A stretch of 64,000 nt of DNA from an uncultured Flavobacteriales bacterium (GCA_943787535.1 CALSMU010000004.1:274877-338876), one strand, 5' to 3'; positions 19,522-28,925 are shown, counted from the stretch's first letter. Numbers and translations: made by a program. Notes: generated from the letters alone by a model not told the origin.

Positions 19522-20661
19522 TTAGTTTAAAGCTTGCTCTAAATCAGCTATCAAATCTTCAGCATCTTCAATTCCAACGCTCAATCGGATTAGAGAGTCT
19601 GTAATACCAGCTACTTTTCTCTCGTTTTTTGGAATAGCTGCATGTGTCATAGTTGAAGGATGACCAATAAGAGATTCTACGCCTCCTAGTGACTCTGCTA
19701 ATGAAAATAATTTGGCTTTTTTTACAATTCCCAAAGCATCTTCCAATTTATCACCTACAGTAGTAAAAGAGACCATTCCACCAAAGTCTCTCATCTGGCT
19801 TTTGGCTACTTTATGATTTGGATGAGAAGGCAAACCTGGCCAATAAACCTTATCAACTTTTGGATGCTTTACTAAAAACTCGGCAATTTCTTTTCCATTT
19901 TTACAGTGCTCTCTCATTCTTAAATGCAAGGTTTTTATTCCTCTTAGAACTAAAAAACAGTCCATTGGTCCACAAATAGCACCACTACTATTTTGAATAC
20001 GGTAAATTTCTTCAGCTATTCCCTCATCTTTTACAACTAAAACTCCCATCACAACATCTGAATGTCCGCCCAAATACTTTGTTGCTGAATGCATTACAAT
20101 ATCAGCCCCTAAGTCTAATGGTGTTTGTAAGTAAGGGGTAGCAAAAGTATTGTCAACACCTAAAAGAATATTGTTTGATTTTGCTATTTTCCCCATAGCA
20201 ACAATATCAATAATTTTCATGGTTGGGTTAGTAGGTGTTTCCACCCAAATTAGTTTCGTGTTTTCATTTAAGTTTTCTTCTACCGCAGATAAATCTCCCA
20301 TCGGAACAAAGTGAAATTTAACACCATATTTTTCAAATATTGTCTTGAAAATTCGAAAAGTGCCACCGTATAAATCATTTGTAGAAATCACTTCATCACC
20401 AGGACTTAGCATTTTTATTACACAATCAATTGCTGCGAGTCCCGAACTAAAAGCAGCTCCATACTTGCCATTTTCAATTGCAGCAATATTAGCTTCTAAA
20501 GCTGATCTTGTTGGGTTTGATGTTCTTGAATATTGGAATCCTTTGTGGTTCCCAACTCCTTCTTGAACGTAAGTAGATGTTTGGTAAATAGGCGTCATAA
20601 TAGCCCCTGTTGCACTGTCTGGAGAAACTCCCTCATGGATGGCTTTAGTTCCGAATTTCAT
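19522..20661 (-). CDS. Cystathionine gamma-synthase / lyase (PLP transsulfuration enzyme)
   Basis: A 379-residue fold-type I PLP enzyme of the Cys/Met metabolism family. The PLP lysine is K195 in MHSATKYLGGHSD; YSRTSNPT, SSGLAAI and ETPTNPT are the usual cofactor and substrate motifs, and SLGGVESLIGHPSTMTHA near the end is typical. The family includes MetB (cystathionine synthesis for methionine) and cystathionine beta- or gamma-lyases; sequence reading alone does not separate them, so no symbol is given. It is a single gene, divergent from the ArsC-like gene. MetF elsewhere in the window serves the same methionine pathway. Confidence 0.92.
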   Translation of the reverse strand: MKFGTKAIHEGVSPDSATGAIMTPIYQTSTYVQEGVGNHKGFQYSRTSNPTRSALEANIAAIENGKYGAAFSSGLAAIDCVIKMLSPGDEVISTNDLYGGTFRIFKTIFEKYGVKFHFVPMGDLSAVEENLNENTKLIWVETPTNPTMKIIDIVAMGKIAKSNNILLGVDNTFATPYLQTPLDLGADIVMHSATKYLGGHSDVVMGVLVVKDEGIAEEIYRIQNSSGAICGPMDCFLVLRGIKTLHLRMREHCKNGKEIAEFLVKHPKVDKVYWPGLPSHPNHKVAKSQMRDFGGMVSFTTVGDKLEDALGIVKKAKLFSLAESLGGVESLIGHPSTMTHAAIPKNERKVAGITDSLIRLSVGIEDAEDLIADLEQALN

Positions 20662-20729
20662 ATTGTATGGTTTAAGAATTGTTGAAGCACGAATTTAAGT
20701 TTATTCTTTAAATTTATGCTTTGTTGTAT

Positions 20730-20737
20730 TAAGTTTG
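20730..20737 (+). promoter_or_regulatory. TAnnTTTG -7 element upstream of the ArsC-like gene
   Basis: TAAGTTTG matches the consensus and would give a leader of roughly 30 nt before ATG 20773. No good -33 TTG at the standard spacing. Confidence 0.35.
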
Positions 20738-20772
20738 CAACTTGGTAATGACCATTTCATAAAATTATTTCA

Positions 20773-21126
20773 ATGAAAAAAATATACTTTTTAGGTAGTT
20801 GCTCCACATGTATTCGTATAATGAAAGAGCTAGGTGTGAATGATTCTTGGGAACAACAGAATATTAAAACAGAAAAAATTACTGCACCACAAATTGAAGA
20901 AATGTATCGGCTTTCTGGGTCTTATGATTCTCTTTTTAGCCGAAGAGCAATGAAGTATAAGTCTATGGGATTAAAAGATAAGCGGTTATCTGAATCGGAT
21001 TATAAAGCGTTAATTTTAGAAGAATACACTTTTCTAAAACGCCCTGTTATTATTCTTGAAGGAAAAATTTTCATAGGTAATTCAAAGCAAGTTGTAAAAT
21101 CTGTTATTGAAGAACTTCATGCCTAA
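20773..21126 (+). CDS. ArsC/Spx-family protein
   Basis: A 117-residue thioredoxin-fold protein of the ArsC family. The N-terminal strand leads into GSCSTC, with the first Cys (near residue 10) in the position of the arsenate reductase nucleophile and a second Cys three residues later, as in Spx-like members. LKRPVIILEGKIFIGN near the end is the usual ArsC C-terminal motif (cis-Pro and a later strand). Such proteins are arsenate reductases or redox regulators; no arsenic genes are nearby, so a general thiol redox role is as likely. The stop overlaps the start of the transporter gene. Confidence 0.82.
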   Translation: MKKIYFLGSCSTCIRIMKELGVNDSWEQQNIKTEKITAPQIEEMYRLSGSYDSLFSRRAMKYKSMGLKDKRLSESDYKALILEEYTFLKRPVIILEGKIFIGNSKQVVKSVIEELHA

Positions 21127-22003
21127 AGCATTTCTTCCATTAATTGCACTGTTTTTTGCGAACCTAATTTATGCAGTTAATTATGGTTTGGCAAAAGACG
21201 TTATGGAAGAGGGTTACCTTCAGGCGTTTTCGTTTATTTTGTTTAGGGTCGTTGGAGCTGTTTTTCTTTTTTGGATTGTTTCCTTGTTTACCAAAAAGGA
21301 AAAGATTGAAAAAAAAGATTATTTGAAGTTCGCAATATGTGGTCTGTTTGGAGTTGCTGCTAACCAATTGATGTTTTTTGAGGGCTTGGATCATACTTCA
21401 ACAATTAATGCGTCAATTATTATGGTTACTAACCCAATATTGGTATTGATTTTGGCTACAGTTATGTTAAAGGAGAAGCTTTCCTTAAGGAAGGTTTTTG
21501 GCGTAGGAATAGGTTTGACAGGAGCAGTACTTTTAATATTGTTTAGAGGGAAAGGAGCAGAACAACAATCAAGTCTTTGGGGAGATTTGTTAATTCTTTT
21601 CAATGCAACCTGTTACGGAATTTATTTAATCCTAGCTAAACCGCTAATGACTAAATACTCTCCCATAACTATTATTAAATGGGTTTTTACTTTTGGTTTA
21701 CTATTCGTATTCCCATTTGGGTTTAGTCAAGTTGATTCAATTAATTGGATTATGCCGAATAAAATTGTTTTGGAGATTGTTTATGTAATTGTATTTACAA
21801 CCTTCTTTGCCTATCTACTAAATATTTATGGATTGAAGAAAGTTAGCCCTACAGTGGCAAGTTCGTTTATTTATCTTCAGCCTATTCTGACTTCACTAAT
21901 AGCTGTTTGTTTGGTAGGCGAAACATTGGATTGGCAAAAAATTGTATTTGGAATAATAATTTTTTTAGGAGTATTCATTGTTTCTATTCCCCAAAAGAGT
22001 TGA
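21119..22003 (+). CDS. EamA/DMT-family transporter
   Basis: A 294-residue membrane protein with ten predicted helices formed by two EamA repeats (first half includes NQLMFFEGLDHTSTINASIIMVTNPILV; second half SPTVASSFIYLQPILTSLIAVCLVGE). Drug/metabolite transporters move small metabolites or amino acids across the inner membrane; the substrate is unknown. The start is ATG 21119, which overlaps the last codons of the ArsC-like gene (stop at 21124-21126) and implies coupled translation. A frame extension upstream to 21107 only adds codons inside that gene. Confidence 0.88.
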   Translation: MPKAFLPLIALFFANLIYAVNYGLAKDVMEEGYLQAFSFILFRVVGAVFLFWIVSLFTKKEKIEKKDYLKFAICGLFGVAANQLMFFEGLDHTSTINASIIMVTNPILVLILATVMLKEKLSLRKVFGVGIGLTGAVLLILFRGKGAEQQSSLWGDLLILFNATCYGIYLILAKPLMTKYSPITIIKWVFTFGLLFVFPFGFSQVDSINWIMPNKIVLEIVYVIVFTTFFAYLLNIYGLKKVSPTVASSFIYLQPILTSLIAVCLVGETLDWQKIVFGIIIFLGVFIVSIPQKS

Positions 22004-22019
22004 GCTTGCGTATATTCCT

Positions 22020-22027
22020 TACTTTTG
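22020..22027 (+). promoter_or_regulatory. TAnnTTTG -7 element of the yicC-gmk-nadD operon
   Basis: TACTTTTG 15 bases before the ATG at 22043, with a TTG 17 bases upstream of it (22000-22002). Spacing is slightly shorter than the usual ~19-21. Confidence 0.4.
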
Positions 22028-22042
22028 TGCAAAACTTGATTT

Positions 22043-22916
22043 ATGATAAAATCTATGACTGGCTATGGAAAAGCCGAAGGTGTTGTTGAAAATAAAAAAA
22101 TTTCTGTTGAGGTACGCTCGTTGAATGGAAAGTTTTTGGATTGCAGTTTAAGAGTTCCTGGTCTTTATCGTCAGAAGGAAATGCTTGTTCGGAGTAAAGC
22201 AGCTAAAGAGGTAGTAAGAGGAAAGGTTGATATTAGTATCAGTTATGAATCATTAGAAGGGGAACAAAACTTTTTCATTAATACGGGGCTACTTAAAAAC
22301 TATTATCAACGGGTTGTCGGAGGTGTCAAAGGAATTGAATATTTCGGAAGAAAATGTTTTAGGAACATTGATGAAAATGCCTGAGGTTATGCGTTCTGAA
22401 AAGCAAAAATTATCCGAAGGTGAATGGAGTGGTATTGAGAAATTAATAGATGAAGCTTTGGTTTCGTTTAATTCATTTCGACTTGCTGAAGGTGATGTTT
22501 TGCAAAAGGAAGTTGAAGGAAGGATTAATGAAATTACTTCATTATTGGTTCAAGTGGAACCATTTGAATCGGAAAGAATAGAAACGATTAAGACAAGAAT
22601 TAGAAAGAACATTGACGAAATAGTTTCTAAAGATGGTTTTGATAAAAATAGGTTTGAGCAAGAATTGATATTTTATATGGAGCGCTTCGATATTACGGAA
22701 GAAAAAGTAAGGCTGAAGGCACATTGCGAACACTTTATTAAGACAATGAACGATGAACAAGCACAAGGAAAAAAATTAGGGTTCATTTCACAAGAAATCG
22801 GAAGAGAAATAAATACACTAGGTTCCAAAGCTAATCATGCAGAAATGCAAAAAATTGTTGTTCAGATGAAAGATGAATTAGAAAAAATTAAAGAGCAGGC
22901 ATTAAATATTATGTGA
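22043..22916 (+). pseudogene. yicC: YicC-family endoribonuclease, interrupted by one frameshift
   Basis: The N-terminal part (22043-22384, MIKSMTGYGKAE, EVRSLNGKFLD) and C-terminal part (from about 22314, EVSKELNISEENVLGTLMKMPEVM to ALNIM) are two halves of one YicC/YloC protein. The frame changes at a GGG run (22311-22313): with one G fewer the text reads YYQRLSEVSKEL and the gene has 290 codons, the normal length. The C-terminal half keeps the conserved GKKLGFISQEIGREINTLGSKAN. Family members are metal-dependent endoribonucleases involved in RNA turnover. It heads an operon with gmk and nadD (3-base gaps). The indel may be a sequencing error. Confidence 0.85.
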
Positions 22917-22919
22917 TCA

Positions 22920-23489
22920 ATGAGTTTAGGTAAAGCCATAATATTTTGCGCACCTTCTGGTGCTGGTAAAACAACAATAGTGCATCACCTTTTGTCTAAA
23001 TTCGATGAATTATTGTTTTCTGTTAGTGCTTGTAGTAGAGAAAAAAGAGCTGGAGAAAGGGAAGGTGTAGATTATTATTTCTTATCAGTTAATGAGTTTA
23101 AAATGCGCATTCAAAATAAGGAGTTTATTGAATGGGAAGAGGTTTATGAAAACAATTTTTATGGAACTTTAGATGCTGAAATCCAAAGAATTTGGAAGAT
23201 TGGGAAGCACGTTATTTTTGATGTGGATGTTGAAGGTGGAATTGCACTTAAGCGACATTTTGGCGATAAAGCAATGGCGATTTTTGTAAAGCCACCATCT
23301 ATCTGGCACCTAAAGGAAAGACTGAAGTCAAGAAAAACGGAAACCTCAGCTTCTATTGCAAGAAGGATAGGTAAGGCTGAATTGGAATTGAGTTATGCTG
23401 AGAAATTTGATTATATTTTATTAAATGATGATTTGAATAAAGCTTTTTTAGATGCAGAAAAAGTGGTGGCCGAATTTTTAAAATTGTAA
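22920..23489 (+). CDS. gmk: Guanylate kinase
   Basis: A 189-residue cytoplasmic kinase that phosphorylates GMP to GDP. The P-loop APSGAGKTT is at residues 11-19; SREKRAGEREGVDYYF is the GMP-binding segment (the usual form is TRxxRxGExxGxDYxF), and FIEWEEVYENNFYGT and VDVEGGIALKRHF follow in the normal order. Length is slightly short but complete. It starts 3 bases after yicC and ends 3 bases before nadD, so the three genes are co-transcribed. Confidence 0.96.
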   Translation: MSLGKAIIFCAPSGAGKTTIVHHLLSKFDELLFSVSACSREKRAGEREGVDYYFLSVNEFKMRIQNKEFIEWEEVYENNFYGTLDAEIQRIWKIGKHVIFDVDVEGGIALKRHFGDKAMAIFVKPPSIWHLKERLKSRKTETSASIARRIGKAELELSYAEKFDYILLNDDLNKAFLDAEKVVAEFLKL

Positions 23490-23492
23490 AAT

Positions 23493-24107
23493 ATGAAGAA
23501 GATTGGTTTGTTTTTTGGAACATATAATCCAATTCATGTTGGACATTTGGTTATTGCAAATCACTTGGCAAATTATACTGAATTAGATGAGGTCTGGTTA
23601 GTCGTTTCTCCTCAAAATCCATTGAAGAAAAAAGATTCCTTACTTCAGGATTATCATCGATTAGCTTTAGTAAGAGTGGCTATTGAAGATAATCCCAGAT
23701 TGAAAGCCTCTGATATAGAATTTAGCTTACCCATACCTTCTTTTACAAGTAATACCCTGGCGCATATCAATGAAAGGTACCCAGATTATAGTTTTGCATT
23801 AATCATGGGAGAGGATAATTTGAGAACATTTCATAAGTGGAAAAATTATGAGGATATTCTTAATAATAACCGGATTTATGTTTATCCTAGGGTTTTAACG
23901 GAACAGGAGAAAGAAGCTACTTTAGCTAAAGTAGAAACAGACAATGGGCTACGGAATCATCAAAATGTAATTATGTGCGATGATGTTCCTGTCATGAAAA
24001 TATCTGCTAGTTTTATTAGGTCAGCAATAAAAGGAAAAAAAGATGTCAATTATTTGCTTACTCAACCTGTTTTCAAGTACTTAACAGAAATGCATTTCTA
24101 CGAATAA
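23493..24107 (+). CDS. nadD: Nicotinate-nucleotide adenylyltransferase
   Basis: A 204-residue NadD: the nucleotidyltransferase motif GTYNPIHVGH at residues 9-18 and the distal MKISASFIRSAI motif (ISxxxxR) are both present, with VVSPQNPLKKK and GEDNLRTFHKWKN between. It converts nicotinate mononucleotide and ATP to deamido-NAD in the NAD pathway. Last gene of the yicC-gmk-nadD operon. Confidence 0.96.
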   Translation: MKKIGLFFGTYNPIHVGHLVIANHLANYTELDEVWLVVSPQNPLKKKDSLLQDYHRLALVRVAIEDNPRLKASDIEFSLPIPSFTSNTLAHINERYPDYSFALIMGEDNLRTFHKWKNYEDILNNNRIYVYPRVLTEQEKEATLAKVETDNGLRNHQNVIMCDDVPVMKISASFIRSAIKGKKDVNYLLTQPVFKYLTEMHFYE

Positions 24108-24145
24108 TAAGTTTATTCTTTTTTTTGTTTACATTTATTTTTTTT

Positions 24146-24991
24146 ATGAAAAAAACCACAAATATAATTTTTGTTTTAACGATACTTTTTGCTGCTTTTG
24201 GCACAATTTCTTGTAAGAAAAGAAAGTTAAACAAATCTACTGTCACGAGTCAAGATAATGCAATTGCGGAAATGGTATTTAACGATGCTTTTAAAGTTAC
24301 TGAAGATGCAATGAAGGAAAATGGGTTAGAGAAGACAGGTTTGAATTTGTCCAGTATTTATAATGCATGCGCTACAGTGACTTTAACTCCTCCTATTGGG
24401 GATACAACTTTTCCAAAAACTGTAACTATTGATTTCGGAACGGTAAACTGTGAAGATGCCTATGGTGTCGAAAGAAGGGGTAAGGTTATAGCAACAACAA
24501 CGGGCTATTACAGAGATGCAGGGACAATTATTTCAATACAAACCGATGATTATTATGTAAATGATTACAAGGTAGAAGGAACTAAAACGGTTACGAACAA
24601 CGGCTTGAATTCAGACAGTCAAACTTATTTTACCATTGTTATTTCAGAAGCTGTTATTACCTATCCAAATGGTGATGTTGCCAGTTATGAAAGTAATAGA
24701 ATTAGAACTTGGGTAGTTGGAGAAGCAACTCAAGGGTTGTTGGGAATATTTGACGATGAATATGATATCACTGGAACTGCAGCAGGAATAAACAGAGAAG
24801 GAAGGCCTTATACCATGACGGTTACATCTGCTCTAAGAGTTGCAATTTTATGTAGATGGGTAAAACAAGGAATCATTGAAATTGCGCCTGAAGATTTGTA
24901 TGCAAGAACAGTAGATTTTGGTGATGGAACTTGTGATAGGGAAGCTTCTGTAGAAATTAATGGAAGCGTCTATAATTTTCTGATGTATTAG
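24146..24991 (+). CDS. Hypothetical lipoprotein
   Basis: A 281-residue protein of unknown function. ATG 24146 is chosen because it gives a clean lipoprotein signal (MKKTTNIIFVLTILFAAFGTISC); an earlier in-frame codon adds only hydrophobic residues from a T-rich leader. The mature part is beta-rich, with TLTPPIGDTTFPKTVTIDFG and VEINGSVYNFLMY at the end, and a pair of Cys in the last third. It resembles other single Bacteroidota lipoproteins of about 280 residues with repeated TVTxDFGxxxC phrases, which I cannot name. It lies alone between nadD and a membrane-anchored repeat protein. Confidence 0.65.
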   Translation: MKKTTNIIFVLTILFAAFGTISCKKRKLNKSTVTSQDNAIAEMVFNDAFKVTEDAMKENGLEKTGLNLSSIYNACATVTLTPPIGDTTFPKTVTIDFGTVNCEDAYGVERRGKVIATTTGYYRDAGTIISIQTDDYYVNDYKVEGTKTVTNNGLNSDSQTYFTIVISEAVITYPNGDVASYESNRIRTWVVGEATQGLLGIFDDEYDITGTAAGINREGRPYTMTVTSALRVAILCRWVKQGIIEIAPEDLYARTVDFGDGTCDREASVEINGSVYNFLMY

Positions 24992-25064
24992 ACAGACAAA
25001 TGCTCCTTTATAGCGAGTTGGGTTAGCCGGTTCTTTTTTTGTAATAATTTTATTCCTAATTAAT

Positions 25065-25072
25065 TACATTTG
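25065..25072 (+). promoter_or_regulatory. TAnnTTTG -7 element, near-leaderless start of the strand-repeat gene
   Basis: TACATTTG ends 3 bases before ATG 25076. A TTG at 25039-25041 lies 23 bases upstream, a little longer than the usual spacer. Confidence 0.45.
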
Positions 25073-25075
25073 TGC

Positions 25076-25867
25076 ATGTTTAAGAATTTAACACGATTTC
25101 AAAAAAGAATGTTTGTTGCGGTGATTCTCACTTTGCTTATAAATTTTGGGATTATTGGTGTGTTAATTACGGCTTTAAATATTTCGGAAGGTAGGTTGCA
25201 GGTTATTGGTGATACTATGGAAGAAATGGCGCAGCAACATATTATTACTGAGGTAACTGTTGATGAAGCTATTCCAGTTGAAACCTCAATTGATATTACT
25301 AGTAAGGTTGAGGTGGGCATTGATATGTTGGTGGAAAGTGAAATACCTTTTCGTGCCAATATCCCTGTCAATGAAGATATGTTAATACCCTTTAAAATTG
25401 GAGTAAAAGATTATATTAAATTGGATACTACCATTACTGTAACGGATTATGTAAATATTTTAGTCGATGATACCATTCCTTTGAATCAAAAAGTAAAGAT
25501 CCCTATTTTTGGTGATCGAGGTCCTTCAGTTCCGATACAAGGAAAAATACCCGTTAAGCAAAGTCTATATGTTGGTTTTGATGAAGATTTAAAAGTGAAC
25601 AGTGTTGTTCCTGTGGATTTATTAATTGTAGATACTTTGCCCGTTGGATTGTCTATGAAAATTCCTGTGGATTTAATGGTTCCAATTAGGATACCATTAC
25701 ATACAAAGGCAACTGTTACTTTTGGAGAAGCGATGCCAATAGTTGCTGACATTCCGATAAGCTTAACTATTCCAGTAGATATTCCACTTGAGGAAACATC
25801 TCTAGCCTTTTATTTTAAAAAGATGGCAGCTGGGTTAAAGGGTTTGACGGCGCTGTCTTTAGATTGA
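25076..25867 (+). CDS. Membrane-anchored strand-repeat protein of unknown function
   Basis: A 263-residue protein that I do not recognise. One N-terminal membrane helix (about residues 12-36) is followed by ~200 residues with a striking rhythm: alternating hydrophobic strands punctuated by a hydrophobic-Pro-hydrophobic triplet (IPV, IPF, IPL, VPI, LPV, MPI), about fifteen times, with few charged turns. A short amphipathic helix (YFKKMAAGLKGL) closes it. No Cys, no catalytic motif and no sorting domain. It looks like a long repeated beta structure anchored in the inner membrane and facing the periplasm. ATG 25076 follows the promoter element; an in-frame TTG at 25070 lies inside that element. 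Confidence 0.7.
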   Translation: MFKNLTRFQKRMFVAVILTLLINFGIIGVLITALNISEGRLQVIGDTMEEMAQQHIITEVTVDEAIPVETSIDITSKVEVGIDMLVESEIPFRANIPVNEDMLIPFKIGVKDYIKLDTTITVTDYVNILVDDTIPLNQKVKIPIFGDRGPSVPIQGKIPVKQSLYVGFDEDLKVNSVVPVDLLIVDTLPVGLSMKIPVDLMVPIRIPLHTKATVTFGEAMPIVADIPISLTIPVDIPLEETSLAFYFKKMAAGLKGLTALSLD

Positions 25868-25883
25868 GTTCGTTTTCACGTTC

Positions 25884-26873
25884 CTACTCATTCGATATCA
25901 TCTCAAATAATTCATCCAATTTCGGGATAAGAATTACTTCAATTCTTCTGTTTTTTGCTTTGTCATTTTCATCAATAGGCAAATACATGCTTCTACCTGC
26001 AGCTGTAATCGTTTTAGGGTCTATAGAGCTGCTTGTTAGCATTATTTTAACAACGGATGTTGCTCTCAATACACTTAATTCCCAGTTATCTTCAGGATGA
26101 GCTGAAGATTTCATTTTGTCTGAGTCAGTATGTCCTTCTACTAAAACATCTAAATCAGTTTGCTCTTGTAATACTTTCGCTAATTCAATTAAGGCTTTCT
26201 TCCCTTCAGCGTTTACTGCAGTACTTCCAGATGGAAAAAGTAGTTTTGCTTCCATGCTTACATAAACTCTTCCGTTTTTTTGAACTACGGTTAGCCCTTT
26301 GTCTTTGAATCCCATTAAGGCATTCATGACTTTGTCTTTTAATGCTTTTACAGCTGCATCTTTTTGTGCAATTAAAGCTTCTAATTCGTTTACTCTTTTT
26401 TCTCTAGCAGCTAGGTCTAAAGAAAGCCTGTCCAAGTCTAATTTCTGTTGACTCAATTCCATTTCTAGTAATCTCAGTTCATCTTCTTTTTTCTGAAGTT
26501 CAAGCCTTGTAGCATTTAGATCTGCCATCAATCGTTGATTTTCAATCGCACTTCCTTTTTGTAAAGATTCCAATTGTAACTGTATACGTTGGTTTAATGC
26601 ATCTATTTTATCGTATTGCTTTTCTTTCATTCGTAGAGATTTCCCCAGTAGAGTAGTGTCTCCTTTTAAGCGAGAAATTCTATCTGATAGGTCCACTACC
26701 TTTTCATGTTGTTCAGTTGCTAATGTTTCTAAGTCAGCATTTCTTGATTTTAGTTTATCTAATTCGTCTGAGCATTCTTTTTGTTTGCTTTCCAATTCCT
26801 GGTATTTTCTTGCGGGAACACATGAAGCAAGAATAAATGCAGATATAACGGAGATATATAGGGTTTTTTTCAT
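25884..26873 (-). CDS. OmpA-family lipoprotein with coiled coil
   Basis: A 329-residue protein: lipoprotein signal with ILASC (Cys 18), a long heptad-rich coiled coil (about 24-190), and a C-terminal OmpA-like peptidoglycan-binding domain (about 200-320, with VEGHTDSDKM, NWELSVLRATSV, AAGRSMYLPI and NRRIEVILIP). It should tether the outer membrane to the cell wall through a long stalk. The order lipoprotein-coiled coil-OmpA is common in Bacteroidota. It is convergent with the strand-repeat protein gene (16 bases apart). Confidence 0.9.
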   Translation of the reverse strand: MKKTLYISVISAFILASCVPARKYQELESKQKECSDELDKLKSRNADLETLATEQHEKVVDLSDRISRLKGDTTLLGKSLRMKEKQYDKIDALNQRIQLQLESLQKGSAIENQRLMADLNATRLELQKKEDELRLLEMELSQQKLDLDRLSLDLAAREKRVNELEALIAQKDAAVKALKDKVMNALMGFKDKGLTVVQKNGRVYVSMEAKLLFPSGSTAVNAEGKKALIELAKVLQEQTDLDVLVEGHTDSDKMKSSAHPEDNWELSVLRATSVVKIMLTSSSIDPKTITAAGRSMYLPIDENDKAKNRRIEVILIPKLDELFEMISNE

Positions 26874-26941
26874 AATTCAATTTATTTGTATGCTAACTAA
26901 CAAAAGATAAGCCAAAGCTAAATTAGTTGTTTTTTGAAATG

Positions 26942-26968
26942 AAAAAGGAGCGCATTAGCACTCCTTTT
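26942..26968 (-). terminator. Terminator of the peptide-binding protein gene
   Basis: An AAAAGGAG / CTCCTTTT inverted repeat around a 10-nt loop, giving a U run on the minus strand, 23 bases beyond the stop of the gene at 26991. Confidence 0.65.
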
Positions 26969-26990
26969 CAATAATTTTTTGTTGAAAAAG

Positions 26991-28769
26991 TTATTCCTCA
27001 TCTCTTGAAAAGAATACTCTAGATAAATCTCTGTACTCCATTGCATTCTGTGGAAATGCTCTAACATTCAATTTTAATAATCGAATATAATCATCATAGT
27101 AGATAGGCATAAATGCTGCATCAGCAATTAATAAACTGTCACATGAGTGGAATAATTCATCCCTAGTATCATCATCAACCTCAGCAAGAGCTTTTTCGAA
27201 CATTTCGTCAAATTGAGGATTTGTATATCTTGAGAAGTTTGGAAATGATTCTGCCGTCGGATCAGCAGGAACATTTTTTCCATAGAATAATTTCAAAAAG
27301 TTTTCAGGATCTGGATAGTCTGCTACCCAAGCAATTCTCCAGAAATCTTCTTGACCTGTTTGGAATTTTTGAATGTGAACGGGCATTTGTAGTGGCTCAA
27401 TATTTATTTTAACACCTATATTCTCTCTTAGTTGATTTTGAATGGCCTCAGCAAGTAATATATTTGTTGAGCCACCTTCATTAATGTAAAGTGTAATGTT
27501 TTCTAGTCCTTTACCATCTGTATGTCCTGATTCTGCCATTAATTCTCTAGCTCGTTCAGGATCAAAATTAAACCCTTTTATGGTTTTATTATCGTACGCA
27601 CCAAAGTCAGGAACAAAACCATGTATTCCTGGCTCTCCTTCTCCTTGTAAAGTGTACTTTACAAGGTCTTCCCTGTTAATTGCTAAGTTGAAAGCTTTGC
27701 GGACTCTCAAATCACTAAATAATTCACTTGTATGCAAGAAACAATAGAATTGTGTTGACATACCTCTTTTGTGTTGGTATTGGAACTCTGTGTTTTCACC
27801 ATTCTGAGCTTCTTTCAATGTCCCTAAAACAGAAGACATTTCTTCGACAGGAAGTTTCCAAATCATATCTAATTTACCGCTTTGGAAACTTGATAATTCG
27901 GTTTTTTTGTCTTGCGTGAAAGTTGTTTTAATTATGTTGATGTAGGGTAATTTGTTTCCATGTTCATCCAATTCCCAGTAATTCTCATTACGCACTAGCC
28001 TTACTTGAACACCTTCTTTGATAACATCAACTTTAAATGGTCCAGATCCAACACATTTTGCTCTCATGTCACTGCCGTATTTGTCCCAAGCTTCTCTAGG
28101 AAACACCCAGCAAGCGTTGTGGCTTAAGACTTTGTCAAATGCAGAAAAGGGGCTTTTCAGTGTTATTTCAATTGAATTTCCAATAATTTTTACGCCAGAA
28201 ACACCACCTTCTAATGGAGATCCGGATTGTGTAGATTCGAAATACTCTTTAGCACCAACAACTCTGTCTTGGAATAGTTCATAAAGTTTATTGTCTGGAT
28301 ACGATTCACATAACTTATCGAAACAGTATTTAAAATCTTCAACCGTAACTTTTCTTCCTTTACCGCCATCAAAACAAGGGTCATCGTGAAAATAAACTCC
28401 GTCTCTTAATGTCATAGTCCATACAGTTGCATCTTCGTTCACTGAGTAGTCTTCAGCTAGACACTTTTCAACTTTCAAAGTTTTTTGATTCAATCTAAAA
28501 AACCCTTGATAAATTTGAGATCCGATGTGACTGGAAATAGCATCTGTTAGGCTATGCGGATAAAGATTTTTAAAATTTTCAACTTCATTTATTCTAAAAA
28601 TACCACCGTACCAGATTTTGTATTTTTTATCTCCCTCAAGATAATGTCCTTTGGCTTCAGTCAAGCTTACAGGGGTACCTTCGTCTTTAGTTTCTTCAGT
28701 TGATCCACAACTACTCATCCCTCCTACAATCATTAAAGAAACCAAGCTAAACAGAAATATATTTTTCAT
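26991..28769 (-). CDS. ABC transporter substrate-binding lipoprotein (peptide type, SBP_bac_5)
   Basis: A 592-residue lipoprotein (signal ending GMSSC, Cys 21) with the family 5 solute-binding fold. Typical segments are present: WTMTLRDGVYFHDD, VTVEDFKYCFDKL, the VGSGPFKVD and VRNENYWE motifs, and LRVRKAFNLAINRE. Members bind oligopeptides, dipeptides or nickel and deliver them to an ABC permease. No permease or ATPase gene lies nearby, so it stands alone in this window with its own terminator. The ligand is unknown; peptide uptake is the most likely role. Confidence 0.9.
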   Translation of the reverse strand: MKNIFLFSLVSLMIVGGMSSCGSTEETKDEGTPVSLTEAKGHYLEGDKKYKIWYGGIFRINEVENFKNLYPHSLTDAISSHIGSQIYQGFFRLNQKTLKVEKCLAEDYSVNEDATVWTMTLRDGVYFHDDPCFDGGKGRKVTVEDFKYCFDKLCESYPDNKLYELFQDRVVGAKEYFESTQSGSPLEGGVSGVKIIGNSIEITLKSPFSAFDKVLSHNACWVFPREAWDKYGSDMRAKCVGSGPFKVDVIKEGVQVRLVRNENYWELDEHGNKLPYINIIKTTFTQDKKTELSSFQSGKLDMIWKLPVEEMSSVLGTLKEAQNGENTEFQYQHKRGMSTQFYCFLHTSELFSDLRVRKAFNLAINREDLVKYTLQGEGEPGIHGFVPDFGAYDNKTIKGFNFDPERARELMAESGHTDGKGLENITLYINEGGSTNILLAEAIQNQLRENIGVKINIEPLQMPVHIQKFQTGQEDFWRIAWVADYPDPENFLKLFYGKNVPADPTAESFPNFSRYTNPQFDEMFEKALAEVDDDTRDELFHSCDSLLIADAAFMPIYYDDYIRLLKLNVRAFPQNAMEYRDLSRVFFSRDEE

Positions 28770-28925
28770 TCTTAAATTTTACGAGTTAAAATAAGCCGCA
28801 AATATAAGGAAAATAGTATACAAAATAAATATTTTTTATAGGCTAGCTTATACGATAATGGCTTAATCGTTCGTTTTGGGAATAGTTAATTGTAATAAGT
28901 AAACTATTTTTGTCTTTTGTTTTCA

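Noticed and set aside
22314..22916. The second half of yicC as a separate gene with TTG start
   Set aside because: It is the direct continuation of the YicC protein and lacks the family N terminus, which is encoded just upstream in another frame.
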